NCBI GenBank assembly: GCA_029883255.1
Contig: JAOUJL010000012.1
Span: 1 to 20,667, forward strand
Length of the DNA stretch: 20,667 nt
DNA from: Candidatus Bathyarchaeota archaeon
Lineage (GTDB): Archaea > Thermoproteota > Bathyarchaeia > Bathyarchaeales > Bathyarchaeaceae
Direction: 5' to 3'
A program made the translations under genes and the position numbers. The notes under the pieces were generated by a model. It made no database searches. It saw nothing but the letters and a program-made list of their open reading frames with translations, and had not been told where the DNA came from. Below, piece by piece: positions 14,993-20,667 of the stretch (the first letter of the stretch is position 1; each line of letters begins with the position of its first letter).

Positions 14993-16440
14993 AGCAAATA
15001 TCCATCGACCCGATAACGAGGCTTGAAGGCCACGGTAAAATTGACATATTCTTAGACGATGCAGGGAACGTTGCGAACGCTTATATGATAATACCCGAGC
15101 TGAGAGGCTTCGAAAAGTTCTGTGAAGGAAGAAAAGCAGAAGACCTACCAATAATAACCACCAGAATATGTGGCGTCTGCCCAGTCGCCCACCATTTTGC
15201 GTCTACTAAAGCTTTGGACATGGCATTTAAAGTTGATCCGCCATCGACTGCCAAAAAGCTTAGAGAGCTCATGTATAGTGGCTACATTATCTACGATCAC
15301 ATACTGCACTTTTACTTCTTAGGAGGCCCAGACTTCGTTGTGGGCCCTGACGCGCCTGCCGCTGAAAGAAACATTTTAGGCGTGATTAAGAAAACTGGTT
15401 TGGACGTAGGTAAGGAAGTTATTAAACACAGAGCGTGTGGACAGAAGATAACTGCCATTCTAGGCGGTAAAGCTACGCATCCTGTTTGCGGGATTCCCGG
15501 AGGTATTTCAAGTTCATTAAGCGAGGAGAATAGACAAGAGATTGAGAAGATGGCAAAGTCGTGTGTGGAGTTTGCTAAGTTCAGTCTCAGCTTGTTCAAT
15601 GATGTGGTTTTGAAGAATGAAGATTACGTGAACTTGATTAAAAGCGACATCTACACCATGAGAACCTATTACATGGGTCTCGTCGATGATGATAACAAAG
15701 TCAACTTTTATGATGGAAAAGTGCGAGTTGTAGACCCAGAAGGCAGAGAATTCATAAAGTTCAGTCCAAATGAGTATCTGGACATTGTTGAAGAGCATGT
15801 GGAGCCGTGGACTTACGTCAAATTCCCATACCTCAAGAAGGTCGGCTGGAAAGGTTTCGTAGATGGCGCTGAAAGCGGTGTCTATCGTGTTGGCCCTCTA
15901 GGGCGGCTTAACGCTTCTGACGGTATGTCAACGCCTTTGGCACAACAAGAGTTCAAGAGAATGTATGAGACGTTAGGTAAACCCGTGCATTCTACTTTGG
16001 CTTTTCATTGGGCGAGGCTGATTGAATTAATGAACGCTTCTGAGAAAGCGTTGGAGCTCAGTCAAGACCCAGAGATTACAAGCAAGGATGTGAGAAATCC
16101 AGTAGGTGTGCCGGGCGAGGGTGTGGGAATTGTGGAGGCGGCAAGAGGTACTCTAATCCATCATTACATTCTAGACGAAGATGCCTTAGTGAAGAAGGTT
16201 AACTTGATAGTAGCTACAACCAACAATTCTGCAGCCATTAACCTGTCTATTCGTGACGCTGCGAAGGGTTTGATAAAGAATGGTGTAGTTAATGATGGGT
16301 TGTTAAACAAGGTGGAGATGGCGTTTAGAGCATATGACCCTTGTATGGCTTGTGCTACGCATTTTGCTGTTGGTCAGATGCCTCTTGAAGTGAAAATATA
16401 CGACGGTAATAAGAAGCTGCTAAAGACTCTGAGAAGATAA
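14989..16440 (+). CDS. mvhA: [NiFe] hydrogenase large subunit, group 3c (MvhA)
   Basis: 483 residues. The NiFe ligands are all visible: RICGVC with Cys61 and Cys64 near the N-terminus, and DPCMACATH with Cys452 and Cys455 near the C-terminus. RLEGHGK at 11-17 carries the conserved Glu. Twenty-five residues follow His458 of DPCMACATH, so the precursor has the C-terminal peptide that a maturation protease removes once nickel is inserted; a candidate protease is the next gene. Together with MvhG and MvhD it should oxidise H2 and feed the HdrA flavin. It could run in reverse and evolve H2. It is the only hydrogenase large subunit in the window. Confidence 0.95.
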   Translation: MKQISIDPITRLEGHGKIDIFLDDAGNVANAYMIIPELRGFEKFCEGRKAEDLPIITTRICGVCPVAHHFASTKALDMAFKVDPPSTAKKLRELMYSGYIIYDHILHFYFLGGPDFVVGPDAPAAERNILGVIKKTGLDVGKEVIKHRACGQKITAILGGKATHPVCGIPGGISSSLSEENRQEIEKMAKSCVEFAKFSLSLFNDVVLKNEDYVNLIKSDIYTMRTYYMGLVDDDNKVNFYDGKVRVVDPEGREFIKFSPNEYLDIVEEHVEPWTYVKFPYLKKVGWKGFVDGAESGVYRVGPLGRLNASDGMSTPLAQQEFKRMYETLGKPVHSTLAFHWARLIELMNASEKALELSQDPEITSKDVRNPVGVPGEGVGIVEAARGTLIHHYILDEDALVKKVNLIVATTNNSAAINLSIRDAAKGLIKNGVVNDGLLNKVEMAFRAYDPCMACATHFAVGQMPLEVKIYDGNKKLLKTLRR

Positions 16441-16488
16441 CCTTCTGCATCTTTTCATTTTTTATGCTTGTACAAAGAGAACTGGCAA

Positions 16489-16995
16489 ATGAAAAAGCAG
16501 CATGCAACAGACACAAGCGAACTTGAGGACAACTTGCAGAGTTGGCTTTCTGGTGCTCGAAGAGTAGTAGTCACAGGGATTGGAAACCCACTTAGAAAAG
16601 ACGACTTTGTTGGAGTTGAGATTGTAAGAAATCTACGTGGAAAAGTTTCACAGCTTGTTTACTTGGTAGAATGTGAAACCGTTCCTGAGAGCTTTATAGG
16701 GCCGATAACCAAGTTCAAACCCACACACATACTGCTCATCGACGCGGGTATTCTAAGTCAAAAGTTTGGTTCCTCAAAACTCATAGAGCCAGACCAGATG
16801 GCAACCGAGACAGCAATATCAACCCATGCCTTACCTCTCCAAATATTTTGCAAGTACCTCGCAAAAACAACAGGCGCTAAAATGGCGCTCCTCGTAATAC
16901 AGCCAAAGGACACAAGCTTCGGAGAAGGACTGACCACAGAACTAAAGAAGGCGGCGAAACATTTGACTGATATTCTGTCAAAGTCTCTTCCTTAA
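16489..16995 (+). CDS. [NiFe] hydrogenase maturation endopeptidase (HycI/HyaD family)
   Basis: A peptidase M52-type protein of 168 residues from the ATG at 16489; a TTG at 16468 in the same frame would add seven residues but has poor context. Family motifs (numbered from 16489): TGIGNPLRKDD at about 29-39, with the Gly-Asn and an Asp that binds nickel, DAG at about 85, and STHALPL with the candidate His ligand at 113. The enzyme should clip the 25-residue tail off MvhA, and its position 48 bases after mvhA supports this. The second Asp is followed by Phe rather than the more usual Gly (DDFVG against DDGVG), a mild variant. No SD motif of strength is seen. Confidence 0.88.
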   Translation: MKKQHATDTSELEDNLQSWLSGARRVVVTGIGNPLRKDDFVGVEIVRNLRGKVSQLVYLVECETVPESFIGPITKFKPTHILLIDAGILSQKFGSSKLIEPDQMATETAISTHALPLQIFCKYLAKTTGAKMALLVIQPKDTSFGEGLTTELKKAAKHLTDILSKSLP

Positions 16996-17101
16996 AGATG
17001 GCGTGTTCTGTCAACTCTTCGAGGCTCAGAAATTGACTAAGCACCGGTTTCAACTATTGGAGTTTAGCAAACCACTGCTTTCCCGCCCATGTTTGATTTA
17101 A

Positions 17102-17119
17102 CATTTTACCTCTTTTTTT
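17102..17119 (+). terminator. T-rich terminator candidate after the hydrogenase operon
   Basis: CATTTTACC followed by seven T residues lies about 110 bases beyond the protease stop. T-runs without a hairpin end transcription in archaea. A TATATAAG stretch follows at 17121-17128. Confidence 0.45.
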
Positions 17120-17128
17120 GTATATAAG
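17119..17128 (+). promoter_or_regulatory. Possible second TATA box (upstream)
   Basis: GTATATAAGG follows the T-run. If used, transcription would begin near 17148 and the 17161-17194 inverted repeat would fall in the leader of the micro-ORF transcript. No gene starts between here and 17251 except a 6-codon frame. Confidence 0.3.
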
Positions 17129-17160
17129 GCGAAAAAGGAGAACGATTCGAACCAATTTTC

Positions 17161-17194
17161 CTCAAAAAAGGTCTTTTTATCCATCTTTTTTGAG
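17161..17194. repeat. Perfect 10-base inverted repeat with 14-base spacer
   Basis: CTCAAAAAAG and CTTTTTTGAG are exact reverse complements around 14 bases. A second, smaller hairpin (AAAAA, loop GGTC, TTTTT) uses part of the left arm, so two exclusive structures are possible. It lies just upstream of the likely BRE/TATA of the micro-ORFs. Confidence 0.6.
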
Positions 17195-17209
17195 CCGAAA
17201 TGCATAAAT
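17195..17209 (+). promoter_or_regulatory. BRE/TATA promoter of the micro-ORF pair
   Basis: CCGAAATGCATAAAT reads as a BRE (CGAAA) followed by a TATA box (GCATAAATA). Initiation about 25 bases downstream (near 17231) would give a leader of about 20 bases holding GGAGG at 17238-17242. The spacing agrees at every step. Confidence 0.55.
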
Positions 17210-17250
17210 ACACATCATAGTGCCTTTAGAGAAAAATGGAGGACAAAACC

Positions 17251-17313
17251 ATGCGCAGCTATTCACAGGAAGAAGAGGAAGAAGAGGAAGAGGAAGAAGA
17301 AGAGGAATGGTGA
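17251..17313 (+). CDS. Poly-glutamate micro-ORF (20 aa)
   Basis: MRSYSQ is followed by thirteen Glu residues, then Trp and a TGA stop. GGAGG sits 8 bases before the ATG, the strongest Shine-Dalgarno site in the right third of the window, and a good BRE/TATA lies at the expected distance further up. Glu codons are a mix of GAA and GAG, so this is a purine-rich run rather than a simple triplet repeat. A basic micro-ORF begins 5 bases after the stop. Function is unknown. A peptide this acidic might bind cations or basic partners, or the frame might only be a translated leader. Low-complexity sequence can arise without selection, so the promoter and SD are the main support. Confidence 0.5.
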   Translation: MRSYSQEEEEEEEEEEEEEW

Positions 17314-17318
17314 AAGTA

Positions 17319-17372
17319 ATGGCGAAGGGCAAGAAAAAAGGAAAGAAGCAAAAAAAGAGAAAGGAAGAATAG
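17319..17372 (+). CDS. Lysine-rich micro-ORF (17 aa)
   Basis: The frame encodes MAKGKKKGKKQKKRKEE and ends in TAG. GGTGA lies 6 bases before the ATG, overlapping the end of the acidic micro-ORF, so the two could be translated in sequence. Ten of 17 residues are Lys or Arg, reminiscent of tiny basic ribosome-associated proteins such as L41e, but the sequence is not L41e. A T-rich terminator-like stretch follows within 15-40 bases. Taken with the upstream poly-Glu frame, it makes an acidic-basic pair. Not recognised as any described family. Confidence 0.45.
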   Translation: MAKGKKKGKKQKKRKEE

Positions 17373-17386
17373 CAAACCACTTGAAA

Positions 17387-17413
17387 CTTCTTTTTCCCAT
17401 TTTCCCCTTTTTT
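17387..17413 (+). terminator. T-rich terminator after the micro-ORFs
   Basis: Three pyrimidine runs in a row (CTTCTTTTT, CCCATTTT, CCCCTTTTTT) follow the second micro-ORF stop by 14 bases, as in archaeal T-run terminators. Confidence 0.5.
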
Positions 17414-17472
17414 AAGAGAGAAAGCGGCCGATAACCTCTTGCTTTTTCTTCTGGTTCTTTCAGTTTAAACTC

Positions 17473-17838
17473 ATGCAGTTGTACAAGCCCCGAAGACTGA
17501 TGGAACTGACCGATAAAAAAACCTTTAAGAAACGTAAGTTTATGATGTTTGATCACTCTTTGGGAACGCAAGGAGCTAAAGAAATAGTGTTAGAGCTTGG
17601 CATGCTTGGTTCATGCTTGGTTCCAGAAACCAGCAGAGACATATCTACGGGCACCATCTACCCCGATGACGCGTTTTCCGAAGAGCGGAGGAGACACAAG
17701 ATGGGAGATAGTGAGTGCGATGACGGTTCACAACATAACCAACGAAATAGTTGTGCGAATCAACAGGGGAAGTACGGCATCCGCCCAGAGAGTTCAGCGA
17801 AACGTGTTCCGAAGCCTCCCAAACATTCATCTAGATAG
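17473..17838 (+). CDS. Upstream frame, probably the N-terminal part of the MgtE-type transporter gene (frameshifted)
   Basis: The frame is open for 121 codons. Its first 75 or so look coding: KKRKFMMFDHSLGTQG, KEIVLELGMLGSCLVPE, TGTIYPDDAFSEERRRHK. After about 17700 the frame degenerates into Ser/Gln/Asn-rich sequence, while the +1 frame there (WEIVSAMTVHNITNEIV) looks coding and runs on into the transporter. Removing one base from the GGG at 17703-17705, or the A before it, would join both into one protein with a hydrophilic N-terminal domain of about 120 residues. Possible starts are ATGs at 17473, 17500 and 17542; none has a clear SD. It may be an assembly error, a true mutation, or chance. 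Confidence 0.4.
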   Translation: MQLYKPRRLMELTDKKTFKKRKFMMFDHSLGTQGAKEIVLELGMLGSCLVPETSRDISTGTIYPDDAFSEERRRHKMGDSECDDGSQHNQRNSCANQQGKYGIRPESSAKRVPKPPKHSSR

Positions 17839-19018
17839 ATTCCCTCAAACATTCAAACAATCCATTTTTTCATTGGCATTCAATTTAGGCGCAATTCTCG
17901 CCGGAACACTACTCGCCATCTACTTTGGCATATTTTCCCTTGCTCCATGGACACTTGCCGTATATCCAGGCATCCTAAGTATGAGAGGAGTCATAGGTGG
18001 TTTATTCAGCGGTCGCCTTAGCACAGGCTTACACATAGGAACCGTGAGAGTTGGCTTCACCAAAAACACGAAAAATTTCTACACGCTGTGGCGGGCCACC
18101 ATTGTACTGACGCTTGAAAGTAGCATTATGCTCGGGATAGTTGCTTCGCTGTTTGGAATGTTTTTTGGGGGAATCAATTTTATGGATTCTGCTGCTATTT
18201 TAGGTGTTGTTATTGCGACCATGGCGTTGTCACTTGTACTCATTTCTCCGATTACGGTGGCTGTTTCGGTTTTGTCTTTTAGGCGTGGTTTGGACCCTGA
18301 TGTGACCGTATATCCAGTTATTTCCACTGTGGCTGACATTGTTGTTACCGCATGCTACATTTTGGTACTAAATGCCTTCTTTTCGTTAAGCTATACTGGA
18401 TATTATTTAATTGGAGTTTTCAACCTCATTTTTCTGTGTCTCGTGTTGGTTATTTTGTCTAAAGATGTTAGGGAAGAAGAATTTGCCAAAACAATCAAAG
18501 AATCCTTTCTTACTATAGCTCTAGTGGCTCTCATTGTAAACGTTACAGGTTCTTTTCTCGCTAGAATTACTGAAGTTGTTGGCAGTAGGCCGGAGATATA
18601 CATTGTTTACCCTGCGTTGATCGATACTATCGGAAGCGTAGGGTCCATTGTGGGTTCAACCGCCACTACAAAACTGGTTTTGGGAACGCTCAAGTCGTCT
18701 TTTTCATCAATTAAGCAGCATTTAAATGAGATAGGTGGTGCGTGGGCGGCGTCGCTTGTGATGTTTACGCTTTACTCTGTAATTTCATGTGTCACGCAAG
18801 GGATGCCCGTATTGAAGCTCTTAAGATTCACAGCGCTACTTTTTGCCACAAACATCTTGGCTGCCTTGTCCATGGTCATTATCGCCTATGCTGTAGGGAT
18901 ACTTACATACAGAAAAGGATGGGACCCAGATAACTTCGTGATTCCCATTGAAAGCTCGTTGGCTGACACAATAACAACTATCTCCCTTCTCGCAGCTCTT
19001 AATGTAATAGGCTGGTAA
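17720..19018 (+). CDS. MgtE/SLC41-type divalent cation transporter, duplicated membrane domain
   Basis: A membrane protein of 432 residues from the ATG at 17720. Two MgtE integral-membrane repeats are visible. The first runs from FSLAFNLGAILAGTLLA through YPGILSMRGVIGGLFSGRL to GLDPDVTVYPVISTVADI; the second from ESFLTIALVALIVNVTG through YPALIDTIGSVGSIVGS to GWDPDNFVIPIESSLADTITT. The paired acidic motifs (DPDV and DPDN) and the Pro/Gly-rich motifs match the cation path of this family; expected role is Mg2+ or related cation movement across the membrane. No CBS domains, unlike bacterial MgtE. The frame is open from 17597, but residues encoded before 17720 look non-coding and the real N-terminus may come from the other frame upstream, so the start is uncertain. 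GGAG at 17704 is the only SD-like sequence nearby. Confidence 0.82.
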   Translation: MTVHNITNEIVVRINRGSTASAQRVQRNVFRSLPNIHLDRFPQTFKQSIFSLAFNLGAILAGTLLAIYFGIFSLAPWTLAVYPGILSMRGVIGGLFSGRLSTGLHIGTVRVGFTKNTKNFYTLWRATIVLTLESSIMLGIVASLFGMFFGGINFMDSAAILGVVIATMALSLVLISPITVAVSVLSFRRGLDPDVTVYPVISTVADIVVTACYILVLNAFFSLSYTGYYLIGVFNLIFLCLVLVILSKDVREEEFAKTIKESFLTIALVALIVNVTGSFLARITEVVGSRPEIYIVYPALIDTIGSVGSIVGSTATTKLVLGTLKSSFSSIKQHLNEIGGAWAASLVMFTLYSVISCVTQGMPVLKLLRFTALLFATNILAALSMVIIAYAVGILTYRKGWDPDNFVIPIESSLADTITTISLLAALNVIGW

Positions 19019-19046
19019 CCCAAGCGCTAATGAAACTACACAAAAA

Positions 19047-19056
19047 AGATTATAGT
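19047..19056 (+). promoter_or_regulatory. TATA box of the YdjM-like gene
   Basis: AAGATTATAGTAC is centred about 27 bases before the ATG at 19079, the spacing expected for a leaderless archaeal transcript. No SD motif lies in between, which agrees with this. Confidence 0.45.
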
Positions 19057-19078
19057 ACCCATCTCTTCATTGTATCGC

Positions 19079-19585
19079 ATGCCTTTGACACCTTTTCATC
19101 TGGGCCCTGGGTTGTTGATTGGGCTGTTACTCCTTAGTTACATCGATTTCACCACATTCTTGGTTGCCAGCGTCATCGCTGATGTGGAACCGATTATAGT
19201 CATAATCTTTGACCTAGACTATCCGCTTCACGGCTTCTTTCATTCTTTATTAGGAGGAACCATCGTTGCATTTCTTCTGGCTGCAGTGATGAGCAAAGCT
19301 AGAGAATCTCTTTCGCCTTTGTTGTCGTTTTTCAAGCTTGAACAGAAATCAACGTTCAAGAATATCCTACTAGCCTCCTTGACTGGCATCTACATTCATA
19401 TACTACTCGATTCACGGATACATAGGGACATCCGACCGTTCTACCCAATGGATTTCAATCCCTTCTTAAGCAGTAGCACACTAGACGGATGGGATGTGCA
19501 CGTGCTGTGTGTTTGGTGCTTTGTGGGAGCAGCAGCCATCTACTTAATCAGACTGTTTCTAATCTGGAGAAGAACTACGAAGTAA
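19079..19585 (+). CDS. YdjM/DUF457-like membrane protein (putative metal-dependent hydrolase)
   Basis: 168 residues from MPLTPFHLGPG, the usual start of this family; a TTG at 19070 would add three residues. Three to four hydrophobic segments are seen (about 10-30, 55-75, 95-110, 140-160). Conserved polar residues expected at the membrane face are His6, the Asp/Glu of IADVEP, HGFFHSLLGGT with two His, and IHILLD with His and Asp. By family these may bind a metal and act on membrane lipids or other substrates, but the reaction is not established. Likely leaderless transcription, given the TATA box 27 bases upstream. It stands alone between the transporter and the tRNA, with no obvious partner. 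Confidence 0.75.
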   Translation: MPLTPFHLGPGLLIGLLLLSYIDFTTFLVASVIADVEPIIVIIFDLDYPLHGFFHSLLGGTIVAFLLAAVMSKARESLSPLLSFFKLEQKSTFKNILLASLTGIYIHILLDSRIHRDIRPFYPMDFNPFLSSSTLDGWDVHVLCVWCFVGAAAIYLIRLFLIWRRTTK

Positions 19586-19677
19586 CGCTTGAGCAAGAGC
19601 AGGAATGTGCGTCGAAACAGAGAATGTTATATTCCTATCGTGTTGTTGTCGAGATTTCGTGCGCATGATCGGCCAGA

Positions 19678-19743
19678 GCCGGGTAGCCTAGTAGCCTACA
19701 GGCCTGTGGAGCCTGGCGCCCGGGTTCAAATCCTGGCCCCGGC
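19678..19743 (+). tRNA. tRNA-His (GTG), with a shortened D-arm
   Basis: The T-arm is CCGGG-TTCAAAT-CCTGG and the 3' acceptor strand CCCCGGC pairs with the first six bases GCCGGG. The anticodon arm is CAGGC-CTGTGGA-GCCTG, five perfect pairs around a 7-base loop with T33 and GTG at 34-36, that is, His. The base after the acceptor is C, the discriminator C73 known for archaeal and bacterial tRNA-His. Only 14 bases separate the acceptor from the anticodon arm, about five fewer than normal, so a regular D-stem and the G18-G19 pair are missing, and pair 7-66 is T-C. The variable loop is 4 bases. Base -1 is A, so G-1 would have to be added after transcription. It may be functional, degenerate, or affected by a sequencing error. 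Confidence 0.65.
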
Positions 19744-19915
19744 CCTCAACTCGCGCTGGACTGTTCAGGCCGGTTTCTGGTTTCGGTCCCTTTAGCCGTC
19801 TTATTGCATCCAGCAGGGTGTTCTCGGACACCTTGCTGATGTTTAGCCCGACTTGCTTCGCGGTTCGCACTATTTCTTGGTCCAAGTAAAGGCAGGTTGA
19901 GACTTTGCTTCCCAT
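19688..19915 (-). CDS. Small ribbon-helix-helix (CopG/CcdA-like) regulator, antisense to the tRNA
   Basis: From the ATG at 19915 the frame gives 75 residues (81 from a GTG at 19933). Residues 1-38 match an RHH DNA-binding fold: SKVSTCLYLDQEIV as the strand and first helix, then KQVGLNISKVSENTLLDAIRRL as helix-turn-helix, as in archaeal antitoxin-like proteins. The remaining 35 residues are Pro/Gly/Arg-rich, and about the last 19 are read from the opposite strand of tRNA-His, stopping inside its D-arm. A TATA box and a 7-2-7 inverted repeat lie upstream, consistent with self-repression. No toxin gene is visible next to it. The RHH part is likely real; the tail may be a by-product of insertion beside the tRNA. 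Confidence 0.6.
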   Translation of the reverse strand: MGSKVSTCLYLDQEIVRTAKQVGLNISKVSENTLLDAIRRLKGPKPETGLNSPARVEGRGQDLNPGARLHRPVGY

Positions 19916-19930
19916 CTTCCCACTTGCTCC

Positions 19931-19963
19931 CACATGATTTCATGTGCGTTGGGCTATTTATTG
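19931..19963 (-). promoter_or_regulatory. RHH gene promoter: TATA box and 7-2-7 operator
   Basis: On the minus strand AATAAATAG (19953-19963) is the TATA box. CACATGA-TT-TCATGTG, written on the plus strand at 19931-19946, is a perfect inverted repeat lying between it and the ATG at 19915, right at the expected start site. This is where a self-repressing RHH dimer would bind. Confidence 0.5.
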
Positions 19964-20072
19964 CTCCCTAAGGGAAAGCTCGAGGCAGTTGCGTTTGCGA
20001 TATACTTGAGTACGCGGAAGCATACGCATAAGACTTAACAGCATATGAATCTAACTCTGTGGAGGTGTAATC

Positions 20073-20480
20073 ATGAAGGGGAAAACTGGCAGAATAACTC
20101 GCCTTTGGCTAACCATGATCCGTGTTTCAGATATGGACAACGCCTTGCGTTTCTACAATGAAACTCTTGGCTTGCCCATAGCCCTTGACGCTAGAATGTT
20201 TAACCATGCGGAAGTTGGTCCAGATGAGCCATTGGCTAAGATCGGCTTGTATGCGACTGGTAAGAAATCTAGGAGGAAAAAGCGAACTGGGATAGTTTTC
20301 GATACAGACGACATCTATGCACTCCATGAACGGCTCAAAAGGCAAGGGGTTAGATTCACTCTCAAGCCTACCAAGATGCCATGGGGTGGCATAGTTGCTG
20401 ACTTCTTGGACCCTGATAACAATGAACTTGAGGTCGTTCAAGACCCGGAACACTACAAAAAGACGCATGCACATCAATAA
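20073..20480 (+). CDS. VOC/glyoxalase-bleomycin-resistance-fold protein
   Basis: 135 residues with the paired beta-alpha-beta layout of the vicinal-oxygen-chelate family: LWLTMIRVSDMDNALRFYNETLGL at the start, GIVFDTDDIYALHERLKRQGV starting the second half, and GGIVADFLDPDNNELEVVQ at the end, with the usual Glu in the last strand. The first metal ligand (a His in the first strand of many members) is replaced by a hydrophobic residue, so metal chemistry may differ or be absent. GGAGGTG lies 5 bases before the ATG, a strong start. The substrate cannot be told from sequence; lyase, dioxygenase, isomerase and resistance proteins all share the fold. It appears as a single-gene unit. Confidence 0.85.
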   Translation: MKGKTGRITRLWLTMIRVSDMDNALRFYNETLGLPIALDARMFNHAEVGPDEPLAKIGLYATGKKSRRKKRTGIVFDTDDIYALHERLKRQGVRFTLKPTKMPWGGIVADFLDPDNNELEVVQDPEHYKKTHAHQ

Positions 20481-20645
20481 CCATGCCTACATGCGCCCTA
20501 CCCACGGCACATGCGCATGCATTCTGACTATTTTATAGAGTTTCACAAAGAACATAAGCGCGCGCACAAATCCAGTAGGTTGACCCATTAGGATCTGGCA
20601 TACGTGCTTAACATGGCAAAATTAATTAGGAATCCGAGTTAAGAA
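20481..20645. other. Short intergenic stretch with an alternating-purine tract
   Basis: It holds ACATGCGC twice (20489-20496, 20509-20516), the self-complementary ATGCGCAT, and a GCGCGCGC tract near 20560. A TATA-like AAATTAATTA near 20618-20627 sits about 25 bases before the tRNA-like sequence at the edge. No coding frame of note. Confidence 0.4.
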
Positions 20646-20667
20646 AGGTCGGTGGTCTTGTGGTAGA
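20646..20667 (+). tRNA. 5' end of a tRNA, Pro-like (partial, cut by right edge)
   Basis: AGGTCGG would be the acceptor strand, followed by TGGTC and the loop TTGTGGTA leading to GA, which would pair as GTC/GAC if the next base is C. This matches the start of archaeal tRNA-Pro (TGGTCTAGTGGTA). The anticodon is outside the window. Confidence 0.45.

Noticed and set aside
17177..17571. Phe/Leu-rich open frames on the minus strand opposite the micro-ORFs
   Set aside because: They are the complement of the Glu/Lys purine tract and its T-rich flanks; the composition explains the openness and no minus-strand promoter or SD is seen.
20489..20516. Possible CRISPR or direct-repeat array (ACATGCGC twice)
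   Set aside because: Only two 8-base copies with a 12-base gap and no further units.

Overview
The window looks archaeal. The promoters that can be seen have TATA/BRE character rather than -35/-10 boxes, stop-start overlaps of the ATGA type link most genes, T-runs serve as likely terminators, and the content (HdrABC, group 3c [NiFe] hydrogenase MvhADG, an MgtE/SLC41-type transporter, a small archaeal-type ribbon-helix-helix regulator) fits an uncultured anaerobic archaeon. A Bathyarchaeia-like lineage is my best guess, but it rests on general resemblance only.

Positions 1-16995 are an electron-transfer island of heterodisulfide reductase (Hdr) and hydrogenase genes in three related units. 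Unit A (minus strand, 4896 down to 1, cut by the window edge) reads hdrC, hdrB, a short HdrA (FAD plus internal ferredoxin, here called A1), a long HdrA (N-terminal cluster domain plus FAD plus C-terminal ferredoxin, here called A2), and mvhD. Unit B (plus, 5365-9147) has A1, A2 and an MvhD carrying a winged-helix-like tail, but no hdrBC. Unit C (plus, 9144-16995) has A1 and A2 fused into one 1006-residue protein, then mvhD, hdrC, hdrB, mvhG, mvhA and a hydrogenase maturation protease. Units B and C overlap by 4 bases and look like one operon. Units A and B diverge from a 0.47-kb intergenic region with a TATA box on each side and a perfect 16-base palindrome on the unit B side.

By family knowledge, MvhAG oxidises H2, MvhD passes electrons to HdrA, and the HdrA flavin can bifurcate them to ferredoxin and to an HdrBC disulfide-type site. 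The unusual point is that HdrA is split into complementary halves in two units and fused A1-A2 in the third, while only one hydrogenase is present. Unit A has diverged at several cofactor-binding motifs and may serve a different partner.

Positions 16996-20667 are a mixed tail. A promoter and a strong Shine-Dalgarno site precede two tandem micro-ORFs, one poly-Glu (20 aa) and one Lys-rich (17 aa). A duplicated MgtE-type transporter follows, with a likely one-base frameshift near its N-terminus. Then come a probably leaderless YdjM/DUF457-like membrane protein, a tRNA-His (GTG) lacking a normal D-arm, an antisense RHH regulator whose reading frame runs into that tRNA, a VOC/glyoxalase-fold protein, and the first 22 bases of what looks like another tRNA (Pro-like) at the right edge.
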